64,000 nt of DNA from Acidipila rosea (GTDB lineage: Bacteria; Acidobacteriota; Terriglobia; Terriglobales; Acidobacteriaceae), in assembly GCF_004339725.1 (NCBI RefSeq), contig NZ_SMGK01000004.1, forward strand, positions 297,301 to 361,300. Direction: 5' to 3'. Below, piece by piece: positions 34,965-46,454 of the stretch. Both the position numbers and the translations under genes were made by a program. The stretch's first letter is position 1, and every line of letters begins with the position of its first letter. The notes under the pieces are model-generated. The model searched no databases, was not told the origin of the DNA, and saw only the letters and a program-made list of their open reading frames with translations.

Positions 34965-36197
34965 TCATTTTGTGAAGTAGCGCGGATGCTGCCCCGGACG
35001 CCACGGGTCATAGTGCGCCGCGAAGAGTTTGCGCTCCGCCGTGGACGGATGACTGCCCGTCCAGAACTGGACGAATGGATTTGGATAGGGAGTCTCCAGC
35101 CAGACCTCGCCGAGAAGCTGGAAATCGTTGGCGGCAGTCTGTTGCGGATTGGCCACCAGCCCGTGAATGACCTCCTGGCCGTAGATGTCGGCGTGATGCT
35201 CCTGCACCCGGCTGAAGCTGTTGCCGATGGGCTCTGCGAGAAAGCCGAGCACGGTGAAGAGCAGCAGGAGCAGCCCCAGCGACGCCCAATCGTCAGTGGC
35301 GAGGATGTGCCACTCGTGTCCGCGGCTGCGGATCAGACCTTGCATCAGTCGATAGGTCAGCCAGTAGAAGAGCAGCGTTAGGAGCGCGGTGAAAAGAATC
35401 CCCTTCCAGATATGGTTGAGCACGTAGTGTCCCTGCTCATGGCCATAGATGAAGACGATGCCGTCGGTGGGCGCCGCCTTGACGGTCGTGTCCCACACCA
35501 CGATGCGTTTGGTCGCGCCGATGCCCGTCACATACGCGTTGAGTCCCGTGGATTTGGTGCTGGCGTCCATCAGGAACATCCGCGAGGGGGGAATGTCGAG
35601 ATGGCCGCGCGCGACGACCTTCTCAAGCTGCTGCACCAGCGCGGGGTCGGCCTTGGCCAGCGGAGAGAAGTGGTTGAACATGGGATCGATGAAGACCGGA
35701 ATGACGAAGATGGCCGCGATCTCAAAGGGAATCGAGAGCAGCCACAACCACACCCACCAGTGTCGCGGCGAGCGGCGCATCAGCCAGTAGAGGACAGACA
35801 CGACCAGCGTGCCGATCGCCAGGGTTAGCAGCAGTGACTTGCCCCAGTCTCCGAACCAGCTAGGCCAACTCTGGACGGATAGTCCGAAGTGGCGCTCGAC
35901 ATGCTGCGCAAAGAGATCCACCGGCAGCGCGATCGCGGAGAGCAGCAGCAGCCACGCTGGCACAACCAGAAAACCTTGCAGCCACGGGCTGGCGGTGTGC
36001 CTCGCGGCCCAGGAGCGCACGTGCGCGCCCACCCGGCGACGTAAAAGCAGCCAGAGCAGGAGAATGCTCCATGCTGTGCCGCCGAAATGAATCGCTGTAT
36101 GCAGTTGGTAGAGCTCGACGGCTTTCGCGAGCTTCTCGGGCGGCAGGGTGTAGATGCCCGAGGGGTTAACCAGGCAGAAGAGGGCAGCGGCTGTCAT
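34965..36197 (-). CDS. M48 family zinc metalloprotease (Ste24-like), integral membrane
   Basis: 410 residues with several membrane helices, closest in layout to CaaX-protease Ste24 homologues. Zinc-site motifs are intact: GHEQGHYV (HExxH) and EHHADIYG for the third ligand. A long N-terminal membrane part and NAFV-like stretch (STGLNAYVTGIG) precede them. It probably degrades or processes membrane proteins from the inner membrane. GTG 36212 is an alternative start five codons earlier. It contrasts with the inactive M48 fold encoded at 30942-32342. Confidence 0.88.
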   Translation of the reverse strand: MTAAALFCLVNPSGIYTLPPEKLAKAVELYQLHTAIHFGGTAWSILLLWLLLRRRVGAHVRSWAARHTASPWLQGFLVVPAWLLLLSAIALPVDLFAQHVERHFGLSVQSWPSWFGDWGKSLLLTLAIGTLVVSVLYWLMRRSPRHWWVWLWLLSIPFEIAAIFVIPVFIDPMFNHFSPLAKADPALVQQLEKVVARGHLDIPPSRMFLMDASTKSTGLNAYVTGIGATKRIVVWDTTVKAAPTDGIVFIYGHEQGHYVLNHIWKGILFTALLTLLFYWLTYRLMQGLIRSRGHEWHILATDDWASLGLLLLLFTVLGFLAEPIGNSFSRVQEHHADIYGQEVIHGLVANPQQTAANDFQLLGEVWLETPYPNPFVQFWTGSHPSTAERKLFAAHYDPWRPGQHPRYFTK

Positions 36198-36239
36198 GGC
36201 GACAAGGTACACCAGCGCGCGCCGCGAGGGTGATCTTTT

Positions 36240-37136
36240 TCAGGCTCCGCGGCGGAGAGGCGTCTTCCCCGCATCCTCCACCCCTCGAAGTTCATCCCAT
36301 CTTTCCGAACCGAGGCGACGGAAGACCTCGCGCGGACTGACAATATGCGGCAGGTTCAAGGCGCTGGTGGAGTGGCTCGCCCCGTGAACGGTACGTAGCA
36401 CGCTGTCATAGGCCGCCAGCGCGGAACCGAGTAGTACGTCTGAGAGAAAGGCGAGCTTGTAGCCGGCCTCCTCGATTTGCGCGAAGGAGAGCAGGGGACT
36501 TCTGCCGCCGTAGAGAATATTGAGGACGCAGGGGCCGTGAACCAGCTGAGGCACTCGCAGCAACTGCTCGACAGACTCCGGCGCTTCCACCAGGGCAAGG
36601 TCCGCGCCCACGTCCAGGGCCGCGTTGGCGCGAGCGATAGCCTCTTCAAAGCCGACAACGGCATTCGCATCCGTGCGGGCGATGATGAGGAAGTCAGGAT
36701 GTCTGCGCGCAGAAACGGCAGCTGCTATTTTGCGGATGTAGTTCTCTCGCGGGATGACCTGCTTGCGATCGAGATGGCCGCACTTCTTCGGGAAGACCTG
36801 GTCCTCGATATGGATTCCGGCGACTCCGCTGCGTTCAAACTCCATCACCGTGCGAGTCATGTTCAGCTCATTGCCATAGCCCGTGTCGGCATCGGCAATG
36901 ATCGGGATATTGACCGTGGAGGCCATTGCGGAAGCGTTGGTCACCATCTCTGTCATGGTGGCCAGTCCATAGTCGGGCAGGCCGAGCCGACTGGCTGACG
37001 TTCCCATGCCCGTCATGTAAATGGCCGAGAAGCCATTCTGTTCGACCGCGGCAGCAGAGAGGCAGTCCATGGCTCCGGGTGCGATGGTGAGCCCCGGCCC
37101 GTTCAGGGTGCGGCGCAGCTGGCTGGCAGAATGCAT
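36240..37136 (-). CDS. Isocitrate lyase/PEP mutase family protein
   Basis: 298-residue TIM-barrel enzyme. The family Mg2+ and catalytic motifs are DADTGYGN, GIHIEDQVFPKKCGHL (with the KKCGH catalytic loop) and IIARTDA. Members include 2-methylisocitrate lyase, oxaloacetate decarboxylase and carboxyphosphonoenolpyruvate mutase. The KKCGH loop favours a lyase or decarboxylase over PEP mutase, but there is no prp or phosphonate neighbour. ATG 37136 follows GAGGGA; the frame upstream to 37172 is not family-like. Confidence 0.85.
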   Translation of the reverse strand: MHSASQLRRTLNGPGLTIAPGAMDCLSAAAVEQNGFSAIYMTGMGTSASRLGLPDYGLATMTEMVTNASAMASTVNIPIIADADTGYGNELNMTRTVMEFERSGVAGIHIEDQVFPKKCGHLDRKQVIPRENYIRKIAAAVSARRHPDFLIIARTDANAVVGFEEAIARANAALDVGADLALVEAPESVEQLLRVPQLVHGPCVLNILYGGRSPLLSFAQIEEAGYKLAFLSDVLLGSALAAYDSVLRTVHGASHSTSALNLPHIVSPREVFRRLGSERWDELRGVEDAGKTPLRRGA

Positions 37137-37184
37137 ATTCCCTCGCTTCTTCGAGCCGCGGCAGACTGGCATGCAGCGGCTTAC

Positions 37185-37210
37185 AAGTTCCAGCCTAGGC
37201 TGCTGAACTT
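37185..37210 (-). terminator. Inverted repeat between rlpA and the ICL/PEPM gene
   Basis: Nested dyads: outer AAGTTC/GAACTT (37185-37190 and 37205-37210) around the palindrome CAGCCTAGGCTG (37191-37202). Position just after rlpA and 49 nt before the next ATG suits a terminator without U tract, or an operator for the downstream gene. Confidence 0.4.
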
Positions 37211-37258
37211 AACCCAGCATGAAGTCTGAATGAAGTTTTTTGAGGGACGATGTGCTGC

Positions 37259-38038
37259 TTAGTCCAGCCGGACCAGATACGCTTCGCCTTCAGAAGGCGC
37301 AATTGACTTCGCGATTTCGACGGCACGGCCATGTTCGTCTGCGGCAGGCCGGATACGCACCCAGTAGCCAGTAGGCCCGTGAAATTCGATGACATTGGCT
37401 GTGTGATATTTCCGCTCAAGGTGCTGTTCCAGCTTGGTCGCGTCATGTTCGCTCTTGAAGGCGCCAATCTGGACGCACCAGCGGCCACCGGTATCGAGTG
37501 GTTTCGGCGCGGCGTAGACGTCCACCCGGACCTTGGCAACCCCGGGGCGCCATACATCAACCGCCTTGGCGGAGGCGAGCGAGAGGTCCAGGATACGATT
37601 CGGCACAAAAGGCCCGCGGTCAGTAATTCGCATGACGGCTGACTGTCCGGTTGCAAGGTTGGTCACACGGATCAGTGAGCCCATGGGCAGCGTGCGATGC
37701 GCTGCGGAGAGCATGTGCTCGTCATAGATTTCGCCATTGGCAGCCCTGCGATTGTGATACGGAGGCCCATACCAGCTGGCCATCCCTACTTCCGAGTAGA
37801 CGGGCTTGTGCGAGGCGACAAACTCCGCGTCGGTAGGATTCCCCGCCGGCAAGCTTCCAATCGGAGAAGCCTCACTGCCGGGCGCTGGAGGAACCGGTTC
37901 GGCCGCAGGGCCCGGCGTCAAGACGGGTGGCGGGGGGGCTGATGCGGTGATCGGCCTTCTGTGGCTGCAGCCTGTGAGGATGAAGATCGCGGCGGAGGCG
38001 AGCGCCACGGCGAAGGAGAGGCGGCAGTTCCTAGTCAT
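37259..38038 (-). CDS. rlpA: RlpA-family septal ring lipoprotein with SPOR domain
   Basis: 259 residues. Lipoprotein signal with lipobox LTGC (Cys24), then a Pro-rich linker, a double-psi beta-barrel lytic-transglycosylase-like domain (VGMASWYGPPYHNRRAANGE, HRTLPMGSLIRVTN, ITDRGPF) and a C-terminal SPOR domain (RWCVQIGAFKSEHDAT) that binds denuded septal glycan. The conserved catalytic Asp of ITDRGPF is present, so glycan cleavage is plausible. ATG 38038 overlaps the end of the small upstream gene by 8 nt. Confidence 0.9.
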   Translation of the reverse strand: MTRNCRLSFAVALASAAIFILTGCSHRRPITASAPPPPVLTPGPAAEPVPPAPGSEASPIGSLPAGNPTDAEFVASHKPVYSEVGMASWYGPPYHNRRAANGEIYDEHMLSAAHRTLPMGSLIRVTNLATGQSAVMRITDRGPFVPNRILDLSLASAKAVDVWRPGVAKVRVDVYAAPKPLDTGGRWCVQIGAFKSEHDATKLEQHLERKYHTANVIEFHGPTGYWVRIRPAADEHGRAVEIAKSIAPSEGEAYLVRLD

Positions 38039-38204
38039 TCTTCTGGCTGTGCTCCAGATGATCGGCCAGCCGTCTAAGCTGTCCCGCAACCACGCGCAGC
38101 CCCTCAGAGGAGTCCTGCCGGACTTTCGGCACTACTTCGTCGTTCAGGTAGGAGATCACCTTCTTCACCTCGGCTTCGATGCGTTGCGCCGCACTCTCGA
38201 TCAT
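38031..38204 (-). CDS. Small helical protein of unknown function (57 aa)
   Basis: Starts at ATG 38204 behind an AAGGGGGA box. The product (MIESAAQRIEAEVKKVI...) is almost entirely charged and amphipathic, with heptad-like spacing of Val/Ile/Leu, and probably forms a coiled coil or helical bundle. No membrane segment and no recognised family. It overlaps rlpA by 8 nt and is therefore likely co-translated with it. The strong ribosome-binding site is the main reason to accept it. Confidence 0.65.
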   Translation of the reverse strand: MIESAAQRIEAEVKKVISYLNDEVVPKVRQDSSEGLRVVAGQLRRLADHLEHSQKND

Positions 38205-38351
38205 GCAATCCCCCTTGACAGCTTTTCTAATATTCGGTGAGGCTCCGGCAGCAGTCAATGGAGGATCAGGACCTCTTTTGACTGGGTGTGCCCTATCGGT
38301 AATCGTGCAGGTTACAAGTACAATGAGGATCAAGTAGCTGCGCTGCCGCCC

Positions 38352-39995
38352 ATGTCCCTGGCCTATCCTTCATCGATTCCGTCACTTATCGCGATGCTCA
38401 CGCAGCATGGGCTGGGGCATTACCTGCACACCCATTACGGCGACCGCACCTTTCAGGGGCTCTACGAACTGAATGCCTTCGATGCGATGCTGCTGGTGCC
38501 CTACTTCGTCGTGATGGTGATTCTTGCCTTCTACGGCATGCACCGTTATCAGCTCGTCTATCTCTATTACAAGCACAAGAAGAACGCGACGAAGGAGCCG
38601 CCGCGCCATTTTGAGCAGCTCCCGCGTGTCACCATCCAGCTGCCGATTTTCAATGAGCAGTTCGTCATCGACCGGCTGATCGAGGCTTGCTGCAACCTGG
38701 AGTATCCGCGCGAGCTCCTCGATATCCAGGTGCTCGATGACTCCACCGACGAGACCACGGTTGTCGCATCGGAGATCGTCAGCCGCTATCGCGAACTCGG
38801 TCACGACATCAACTATGTCCATCGCACCGATCGCTATGGTTATAAGGCCGGCGCCCTTGACCACGGGCTTAAGAGCGCCAAGGGCGAGTTTGTCGCCATC
38901 TTTGACGCTGATTTTGTGCCGCCGCCCGATTGGCTGATGAAAGTGATCCACCACTTTGCCGAGCCTGAAGTCGGCATGGTGCAGACACGCTGGACGCACC
39001 TGAACCGCGATTACAGCTTTCTCACCCAGGTCGAGGCCATTCTGCTTGACGGCCACTTCGTGCTGGAGCATGGCGGCCGCTCGCGCGCCGGAGTCTATTT
39101 CAACTTCAACGGCACGGCAGGCATGTGGCGCCGCGAAGTCATTGGCCAGGCCGGCGGCTGGCAGCATGACACGCTTACTGAAGATACCGACCTGAGCTAT
39201 CGTGCGCAGCTGATCGGCTGGAAGTTCAAGTATCTGCAGGATGTCGAGTGCCCGGCAGAAGTGCCCATCGAGATGACGGCCTTCAAGACGCAGCAGGCGC
39301 GCTGGGCCAAGGGGCTTATCCAGACCTCGAAGAAGATCCTGCCGCGCGTCTTCAAGAGCGATGCCCCGCTGCACACCAAGATCGAGGCCTTCTATCACCT
39401 GACGGCCAACCTCAGCTATCCGCTCATGGTGGTGCTTTCCACCCTCCTCATGCCCGCCATGGTCATACGCTTTTACCAGGGCTGGTTTCAGATGCTGTTG
39501 ATCGACCTGCCGCTTTTCATGGCGTCTACGTTCTCGATCTCGTCTTTTTATCTGGTGTCGCAGCGGGAGCTCTACCCGCGCCAGTGGTACAAGACCTTTC
39601 TCTATCTGCCCTTCCTGATGTCGCTCGGCATCGGCCTGACCGTTACAAACACCCGCGCCGTCATGGAAGCCCTCTTCGGCATTCAAAGCTCCTTTAAGAG
39701 GACTCCAAAATACCGTGTCCAGAAGCGCGGTGAGAAGTCGCAGGCGGCGAAGTATCGTAAGCGGTTGGGGATCGTGCCCTGGATTGAACTGCTCATTGGC
39801 TGCTACTTCGCACTGACCATCTGGTACGCCATCGTGAATGAGAACTACTTCACGATCCCGTTTCTGCTGCTGTTTGTCGTCGGATACTGGTACACCGGGC
39901 TGTTGTCGCTGCTGCAAGGCCGCTTCGAGCGCTGGCGATCGGGAGGGGCGAATACGGATGAGTCGTCTCCGAAGCCTTTTCCTGTCGGGGTTTAA
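38352..39995 (+). CDS. Cellulose-synthase-like processive glycosyltransferase (GT2)
   Basis: 547-residue inner-membrane enzyme. One N-terminal membrane helix precedes the GT2 catalytic domain: VTIQLPIFNE, DDSTDET (first Asp), FDADFVP (DxD), TEDTDLSYR (catalytic base) and QQARWAKG (QxxRW). Three or more C-terminal helices form the translocation channel. The pattern resembles beta-glucan or glucomannan synthases (CslA-like) and lacks PilZ, so no direct c-di-GMP control is visible. ATG 38352 is the family-like start. No bcs partner genes adjoin it. Confidence 0.88.
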   Translation: MSLAYPSSIPSLIAMLTQHGLGHYLHTHYGDRTFQGLYELNAFDAMLLVPYFVVMVILAFYGMHRYQLVYLYYKHKKNATKEPPRHFEQLPRVTIQLPIFNEQFVIDRLIEACCNLEYPRELLDIQVLDDSTDETTVVASEIVSRYRELGHDINYVHRTDRYGYKAGALDHGLKSAKGEFVAIFDADFVPPPDWLMKVIHHFAEPEVGMVQTRWTHLNRDYSFLTQVEAILLDGHFVLEHGGRSRAGVYFNFNGTAGMWRREVIGQAGGWQHDTLTEDTDLSYRAQLIGWKFKYLQDVECPAEVPIEMTAFKTQQARWAKGLIQTSKKILPRVFKSDAPLHTKIEAFYHLTANLSYPLMVVLSTLLMPAMVIRFYQGWFQMLLIDLPLFMASTFSISSFYLVSQRELYPRQWYKTFLYLPFLMSLGIGLTVTNTRAVMEALFGIQSSFKRTPKYRVQKRGEKSQAAKYRKRLGIVPWIELLIGCYFALTIWYAIVNENYFTIPFLLLFVVGYWYTGLLSLLQGRFERWRSGGANTDESSPKPFPVGV

Positions 39996-40034
39996 GGGGC
40001 ATTTCCCGGCTCCCGGTTAGAATCAGAACAAGCT

Positions 40035-42680
40035 ATGGTTGAGAACAGGTCAGGTGAAGGGGCCGCGACGCACGCGGCTGATGAAGTCCGCTATAACCCT
40101 GCGGAGATCGAGCCGCGCTGGCAGCAGATCTGGGCTGCACAGCCGGACCTCTACGCCGCAGAGGCCGCCCCGAAACCGGGCGAAACCGGCAAGCCGAAAT
40201 ACTATGTGCTGGAGATGCTGCCCTATCCCTCCGGTCAGCTCCACATGGGCCATGTGCGTAACTATGCCATCGGCGACGCGCTCGCGCGCTACATGTGGAT
40301 GCAGGGCTACAACGTGCTGCACCCCATGGGATGGGACGCATTCGGTCTGCCCGCCGAAAACGCCGCGCTCAAGAACAACACCCCGCCACGTGAGTGGACG
40401 CTGAGCAACATCGCCGCCATGAAGCGGCAGATGGAGCGGCTGGGCCTGAGCTACGACTGGCAGACCGAGGTCACTACCTGCCTGCCTGAGTACTACCGCT
40501 GGAATCAGTGGTTCTTCATCCAGATGTTCAACAAGGGGCTCGCCTATCGCAGGAAGAGCAAGGTGAACTGGTGCCCCGAGTGCGCCACCGTGCTCGCCAA
40601 TGAGCAGGTGATCAACGGCCGCTGCTGGCGCCATGAAGACACGCTTGTCGAGCAGCGCGATCTGGAACAGTGGTTCCTGCGGACGACCAACTACGCGCAG
40701 GAGCTTCTCGATGGGCTGGACAAGCTTGATGGGTGGCCTGAGAAGGTCCGCACCATGCAGCGCAACTGGATCGGACGCAGCGAAGGCGCGGCGGTCGAGT
40801 TCGCGATGGAAGATCCGGCAACTGCTCCGGAAGATGAGAAGCATCTGACGCGCCATGCTGGCACCCACGTTCTTCCCGCGCATGATGACGTGAAGGCTTC
40901 TGGAGAAAAGGTCGCGGTTTTCACCACGCGCATCGATACGATCTTCGGTGCGACCAGCCTTCAGCTGGCTCCCGGACATGCGCTGGTAAAGACCCTCACC
41001 GCCGAAAACCCCAGGCTGGCGAAGGAAGTTGAAGACCTTATCGAGCAGCAGAAGAAGGCGCGCGAAACCGGCGACATCGGCGCCATCGAGAAGCATGGCG
41101 TCTTTACAGGAAGGTACGCCATCAACCCCTTCAGCAATGAGCGGCTGCCGGTCTGGGTCGCGAACTACATTCTTGCCGACTACGGCACGGGCGCCATCAT
41201 GTCCGTACCCGCCCACGACGAGCGTGACTTTGAGTTCGCGAAGAAGTACGGCATTGAGATGCGCATCGTCGTGCTGCCGCGCCGCACGGTTGAGGTGGAG
41301 ACCGATGGCCCGCAGGAAACGCTGCTGCCTTATACCGAGGAAGACTCCCTGCTGATCAACTCCGGCGACTTCAACATGCTGGGTTGTGTAGAGGCGCAGC
41401 ACCGGATGGCCGCCTACGCGCAGGAGCATGGATTCGGCCAGGCGACGGTTTCCTTTCGCCTGAAGGACTGGGGCGTCAGCCGCCAGCGCTACTGGGGCAC
41501 GCCTATTCCCATGCTCTACTGCGAGAAGGATGGGATTGTGCCGGTGCCGGAAGATCAGTTGCCGGTCATCCTGCCGCCGCAGGTCGAGATCACCCAGCAG
41601 GGAGGCTCGCCGCTGGGGCGCGTGCCAGAGTTTGTGAATGCGACCTGCCCGAAGTGTGGCGGCCCGGCGCGCCGCGAAACCGACACCATGGACACCTTTG
41701 TCGATTCGTCCTGGTATTTCTACCGATACACAGACGCGAAAAACTCCTCCGCGCCCTTCGATCCGGCAAAAGTTGCCTACTGGTTTCCCATCGACCAGTA
41801 CATCGGTGGCGTCGAGCACGCGATCCTGCACCTCATCTATTCGCGCTTCTGGACGCGGGTGATGCGCGACCTCGGGCTGGTGAAGAATGACGAGCCCGCA
41901 GCCAGGCTCTTTACCCAGGGAATGGTGATCAAGGGCGGCGCAAAGATGTCGAAGTCGAAGGGCAATGTGGTCTCGCCCGATGACATGATTGCCCGCTACG
42001 GCGCAGATGCGACCAGGATGTACGCTCTCTTTGCCGCGCCGCCTGATCGTGATCTTGACTGGCAGGAGGATGGCGTCGCCGGCGTGAGCCGTTTTCTGGG
42101 CAAGGTCTACCGCTTCGTGATGCGTCACGCTGCGATCGCCAGAGGCGTCACAGCCCAGGCCACAGGTTCTGACCCGGCTTCGCAGCAGTTGCTGCGCAAG
42201 CTTCACCAGACCATCCGCAAAATTACTCAGGACTTTGGCGGCCGCTGGCACTTCAACACCTGCATCGCCGCCGTCATGGAGATGGTGAACACCTTCACTG
42301 CAGCCGACGAAAAGATTGCGTCGGGCGAGGTTCCGCCGGCAACTGTCGCCGTCCTGCTCGAAAACCTGGTGTTGCTGCTCGCTCCGTTCGCGCCTTACAT
42401 TGCCTGTGAGCTATGGCAGGAGCTCGGTCGGCAGGGTGACCTGCTCCGCGCTCCGTGGCCACAGTTCGATGAGGCGCTCGCGAAGGAGGATGAGCTGGAG
42501 GTGCCCGTTCAGCTCAACGGCAAGCTGCGCTCCGTCGTCCGCGTGGCAGCCGAGGCTGATCAGGATACGATCCGCGATGCCGCTCTCGCCGATGAAAAGA
42601 TCAAGGCGGCCATCGAGGGGAAAGAAGTCGTGAAGGTCATCATCGTCACAGGTAAGCTGGTCAATCTTGTCGTCAAATAG
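40035..42680 (+). CDS. leuS: Leucyl-tRNA synthetase
   Basis: 881-residue class Ia synthetase. The HIGH motif is HMGH in [18 protein letters not shown] is KMSKSKGN. The CP1 editing domain (about 225-420) includes the threonine-rich [20 protein letters not shown] and the editing Asp region [17 protein letters not shown]. The anticodon-binding and C-terminal domains are complete. ATG 40035 lies 39 nt after the GT2 gene; a TAGAAT -10-like element (40018-40023) is just upstream. Confidence 0.98.
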   Translation: MVENRSGEGAATHAADEVRYNPAEIEPRWQQIWAAQPDLYAAEAAPKPGETGKPKYYVLEMLPYPSGQLHMGHVRNYAIGDALARYMWMQGYNVLHPMGWDAFGLPAENAALKNNTPPREWTLSNIAAMKRQMERLGLSYDWQTEVTTCLPEYYRWNQWFFIQMFNKGLAYRRKSKVNWCPECATVLANEQVINGRCWRHEDTLVEQRDLEQWFLRTTNYAQELLDGLDKLDGWPEKVRTMQRNWIGRSEGAAVEFAMEDPATAPEDEKHLTRHAGTHVLPAHDDVKASGEKVAVFTTRIDTIFGATSLQLAPGHALVKTLTAENPRLAKEVEDLIEQQKKARETGDIGAIEKHGVFTGRYAINPFSNERLPVWVANYILADYGTGAIMSVPAHDERDFEFAKKYGIEMRIVVLPRRTVEVETDGPQETLLPYTEEDSLLINSGDFNMLGCVEAQHRMAAYAQEHGFGQATVSFRLKDWGVSRQRYWGTPIPMLYCEKDGIVPVPEDQLPVILPPQVEITQQGGSPLGRVPEFVNATCPKCGGPARRETDTMDTFVDSSWYFYRYTDAKNSSAPFDPAKVAYWFPIDQYIGGVEHAILHLIYSRFWTRVMRDLGLVKNDEPAARLFTQGMVIKGGAKMSKSKGNVVSPDDMIARYGADATRMYALFAAPPDRDLDWQEDGVAGVSRFLGKVYRFVMRHAAIARGVTAQATGSDPASQQLLRKLHQTIRKITQDFGGRWHFNTCIAAVMEMVNTFTAADEKIASGEVPPATVAVLLENLVLLLAPFAPYIACELWQELGRQGDLLRAPWPQFDEALAKEDELEVPVQLNGKLRSVVRVAAEADQDTIRDAALADEKIKAAIEGKEVVKVIIVTGKLVNLVVK

Positions 42681-43608
42681 CAGCATCGCGCGCGGGACAC
42701 AGTCTTTCGTGCACGTACTCGCGTTGTGCTGGAAGCGCAAGTCGCTACTTGCGATCGAAGTGCTGTGGCGCTGGCTTGCCGGGACGCCGCTGCTCTTGCT
42801 GCTGAGCTATGAGCTGTTCCGCCTCTGGCGTCAGATAGAGGCGCCGCTGGCTGCTACGGGAATCCTTGACCAGTTTTCGCTCGCCGAGCCTATGAAGGGG
42901 GCAGTCCTGGTGGCGAATGCCTTCGGTATCCTATGGCCGCCGGCGTTGCACCTGCTTCTGTGGTTTGCGCCGCTCGCGCTGGCGGTATCCTCGTTCGCCT
43001 CGGGCTTTGGCCGCAATGTCGTTCTGCGCCGCTATGACCCGGTCCTTGCGTGGCGCCCGGTGACGCTGGTCGCACTGCAACTGTTGCGCATCGGCATGTT
43101 TGTCGGGAGCTACCTGCTCTGGTTTGTTGCCGTTCGCTGGGCAGGTGCAAATTCGCTGCGTGGCGTCGAACCCGATCTGGTCAGCTATTCCATCTGGGTC
43201 ATCTGTCTTTCGCTCGGAATCTTTACTCTCTGGGCGCTTCTGAGCTGGGTGTTCTCGATTGCGCCCCTGATCGCGATTGTAGAGGGCCGCGGCATCGCAT
43301 CCAGCCTCCTCCGCAGCCTTCGCCTGGGCTCGCTCAAGGGCAAGCTGGTTGAAGTCAACCTGGTCATGGGCATCGTCAAACTCGCCCTGATCGTACTCGC
43401 CATGGTCTTCTCCGCCACACCGCTCCCGTTTGAGTCGGTGGTGAACGGCTGGCCGCTATACGCCTGGTGGATTCTCGTCACTCTGCTCTACTGTGTGGCC
43501 TCTGATTATTTCCAGGTCGCACGTACGATCGCCTTTGTCGAGTTCCTGAGAGCGGGTGTGGAGAGCGACCCCGCTTTACATGCGTCCTCATCCCTGAAAA
43601 ACTCGTAG
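42667..43608 (+). CDS. Polytopic membrane protein of unknown function
   Basis: 313 residues with about six hydrophobic helices and short basic loops; no catalytic motif seen. The frame begins at TTG 42667 inside the end of leuS; a GTG at 42709 is an alternative nearer the first hydrophobic region. Placed between leuS and guaA with 1-nt spacing to guaA, so probably co-transcribed. No family recognised with confidence. Confidence 0.7.
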   Translation: MSSNSSIARGTQSFVHVLALCWKRKSLLAIEVLWRWLAGTPLLLLLSYELFRLWRQIEAPLAATGILDQFSLAEPMKGAVLVANAFGILWPPALHLLLWFAPLALAVSSFASGFGRNVVLRRYDPVLAWRPVTLVALQLLRIGMFVGSYLLWFVAVRWAGANSLRGVEPDLVSYSIWVICLSLGIFTLWALLSWVFSIAPLIAIVEGRGIASSLLRSLRLGSLKGKLVEVNLVMGIVKLALIVLAMVFSATPLPFESVVNGWPLYAWWILVTLLYCVASDYFQVARTIAFVEFLRAGVESDPALHASSSLKNS

Positions 43609-43609
43609 T

Positions 43610-45163
<1,554 letters not shown>

Positions 45164-45168
45164 GAGAG

Positions 45169-45912
45169 TTGGAGCCAATCAAGCTGGAAATGTGTATTGA
45201 GTCCGTAGAGTCAGCCGTTGCTGCCGACCTTGGCGGCGCGCAGCGGGTCGAGCTCTGCGCCAACCTCCTTGAAGGCGGCACGACCCCCAGCGCCGGTACG
45301 ATCGCTGCGGCACGGGCGCGGGTGAAGCTTGGGATCCAGGTCATGATTCGCCCCCGTGGCGGTGATTTTCTCTACACCGATGCGGAGTTCGAGGCGATGC
45401 AGCACGATATTCGCGTAGCCAAAGACCTTGGCGCCGACGGAATCGTCTTTGGCCTGCTGAACGCCGACGGTACGGTCGACCGCGAGCGCACCAGCCGCCT
45501 GGTGGAGCTGGCTGCACCGCTGCCAGTCACTTTCCATCGCGCCATTGACGTCTCGCGCGACCTGATGGAGGCGTTGGAGACGGTGATCGCGACCGGATGT
45601 GCACGCGTGCTGACCTCAGGGGGTGAGCCCTCGGTGGTCGATGGAGCCGAAGTTGTTGCCCGCATGGTGCGTGCTGCCGGAGACCGCATCCTTGTCATGC
45701 CGGGCTGCGGTATCACCACGGGGAATGTGCGGAGCATTCTCGCCACGACCGGTGCGCATGAAGTGCATGTGGCTCTTGAAGAGCCGCTGCCGAGCGGCAT
45801 GACCTATCGTAAGCCGGAGATTCCGATGGGGGGCGTCGAAGGCCGCGAATATCTGCGCTTCCTCACCGCCCAGGCAGCCGTCGCGGAGCTGGTTGCGACT
45901 ATTAGCGGCTAG
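45169..45912 (+). CDS. cutC: CutC family protein
   Basis: 247-residue TIM-barrel protein of the CutC family, named for copper homeostasis though its biochemical role remains disputed. Family blocks are LEMCIESVESAV, GGAQRVELCANLLEGGTTPS, VMIRPRGGDF, TFHRAIDVSRDL and RVLTSGGEPS. Start choice is uncertain: TTG 45169 after a GGGAG box gives the family N-terminus, and GTG at 45154 or 45160 would overlap guaA. Its 3' end overlaps the convergent pseudo-receiver gene by 4 bp. Confidence 0.85.
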   Translation: MEPIKLEMCIESVESAVAADLGGAQRVELCANLLEGGTTPSAGTIAAARARVKLGIQVMIRPRGGDFLYTDAEFEAMQHDIRVAKDLGADGIVFGLLNADGTVDRERTSRLVELAAPLPVTFHRAIDVSRDLMEALETVIATGCARVLTSGGEPSVVDGAEVVARMVRAAGDRILVMPGCGITTGNVRSILATTGAHEVHVALEEPLPSGMTYRKPEIPMGGVEGREYLRFLTAQAAVAELVATISG

Positions 45913-46415
45913 TTGACGACATGCGGCCGTTCAAGCTGCTGGCGCAGGCTTCCGGCCAGCTCCGCCACGGCGCGCAGCTTGACTGCGATCTGGGGCGGCA
46001 CAGACGGCTCTGAAAGCGCCAGCTGGGACTGGAGCAGCAGCCCGGCAACCGTATCGCGCAGCTCGCTCTCCATCGCTGTCGCAGCCGCACGCATGGCGAG
46101 GGCCTGCTCCTGTTCGCGTCGGACAAGTGCAGCGCGCACCTCACGCACCAGCCGGTTCGACCCCGAGATGGCAAAGTTGATTTCGAGGGGAATAGCCAGC
46201 CCCGTATGCTTCCACAGCAGCTCCGCCCCTTCCGGGTCTGACTCGGCGACAGAGGTATCGACGACCACGATCGTGTACTCGCGGCGACGCAGCGCGGCGA
46301 GACCGGCGCGGCGGCTGGGGGCGATCTCAACCGCGAAGCCCAGCTGTTTGGCGATGCTGGCGGCGCAGTTCTCCGCGCCGCTGATTCCTGTAATCATCAG
46401 AACACTCTGACTCAT
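45909..46415 (-). CDS. Pseudo-receiver protein with DHp-like helical C-terminus
   Basis: 168 residues. The first ~100 fit a response-regulator receiver: beta strands SVLMITG and TIVVVD with the candidate phospho-Asp53. The paired acidic residues after strand 1 are missing (TGIS), and no conserved Lys is seen after strand 5, so it is probably not a normal phospho-switch. The C-terminal half is two helices (MESELRDTVAGLLLQSQLAL, then LRAVAELAGSLRQQLE) that align with a histidine-kinase dimerisation hairpin, with Ser/Glu where the phospho-His should be. ATG 46415 follows GAGGAG. Third gene after a kinase and an NtrC-type regulator. Confidence 0.6.
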   Translation of the reverse strand: MSQSVLMITGISGAENCAASIAKQLGFAVEIAPSRRAGLAALRRREYTIVVVDTSVAESDPEGAELLWKHTGLAIPLEINFAISGSNRLVREVRAALVRREQEQALAMRAAATAMESELRDTVAGLLLQSQLALSEPSVPPQIAVKLRAVAELAGSLRQQLERPHVVN

Positions 46416-46454
46416 CACTTTATTCTCCTCGGTCAATGTTCAGCAGGGGATAGC

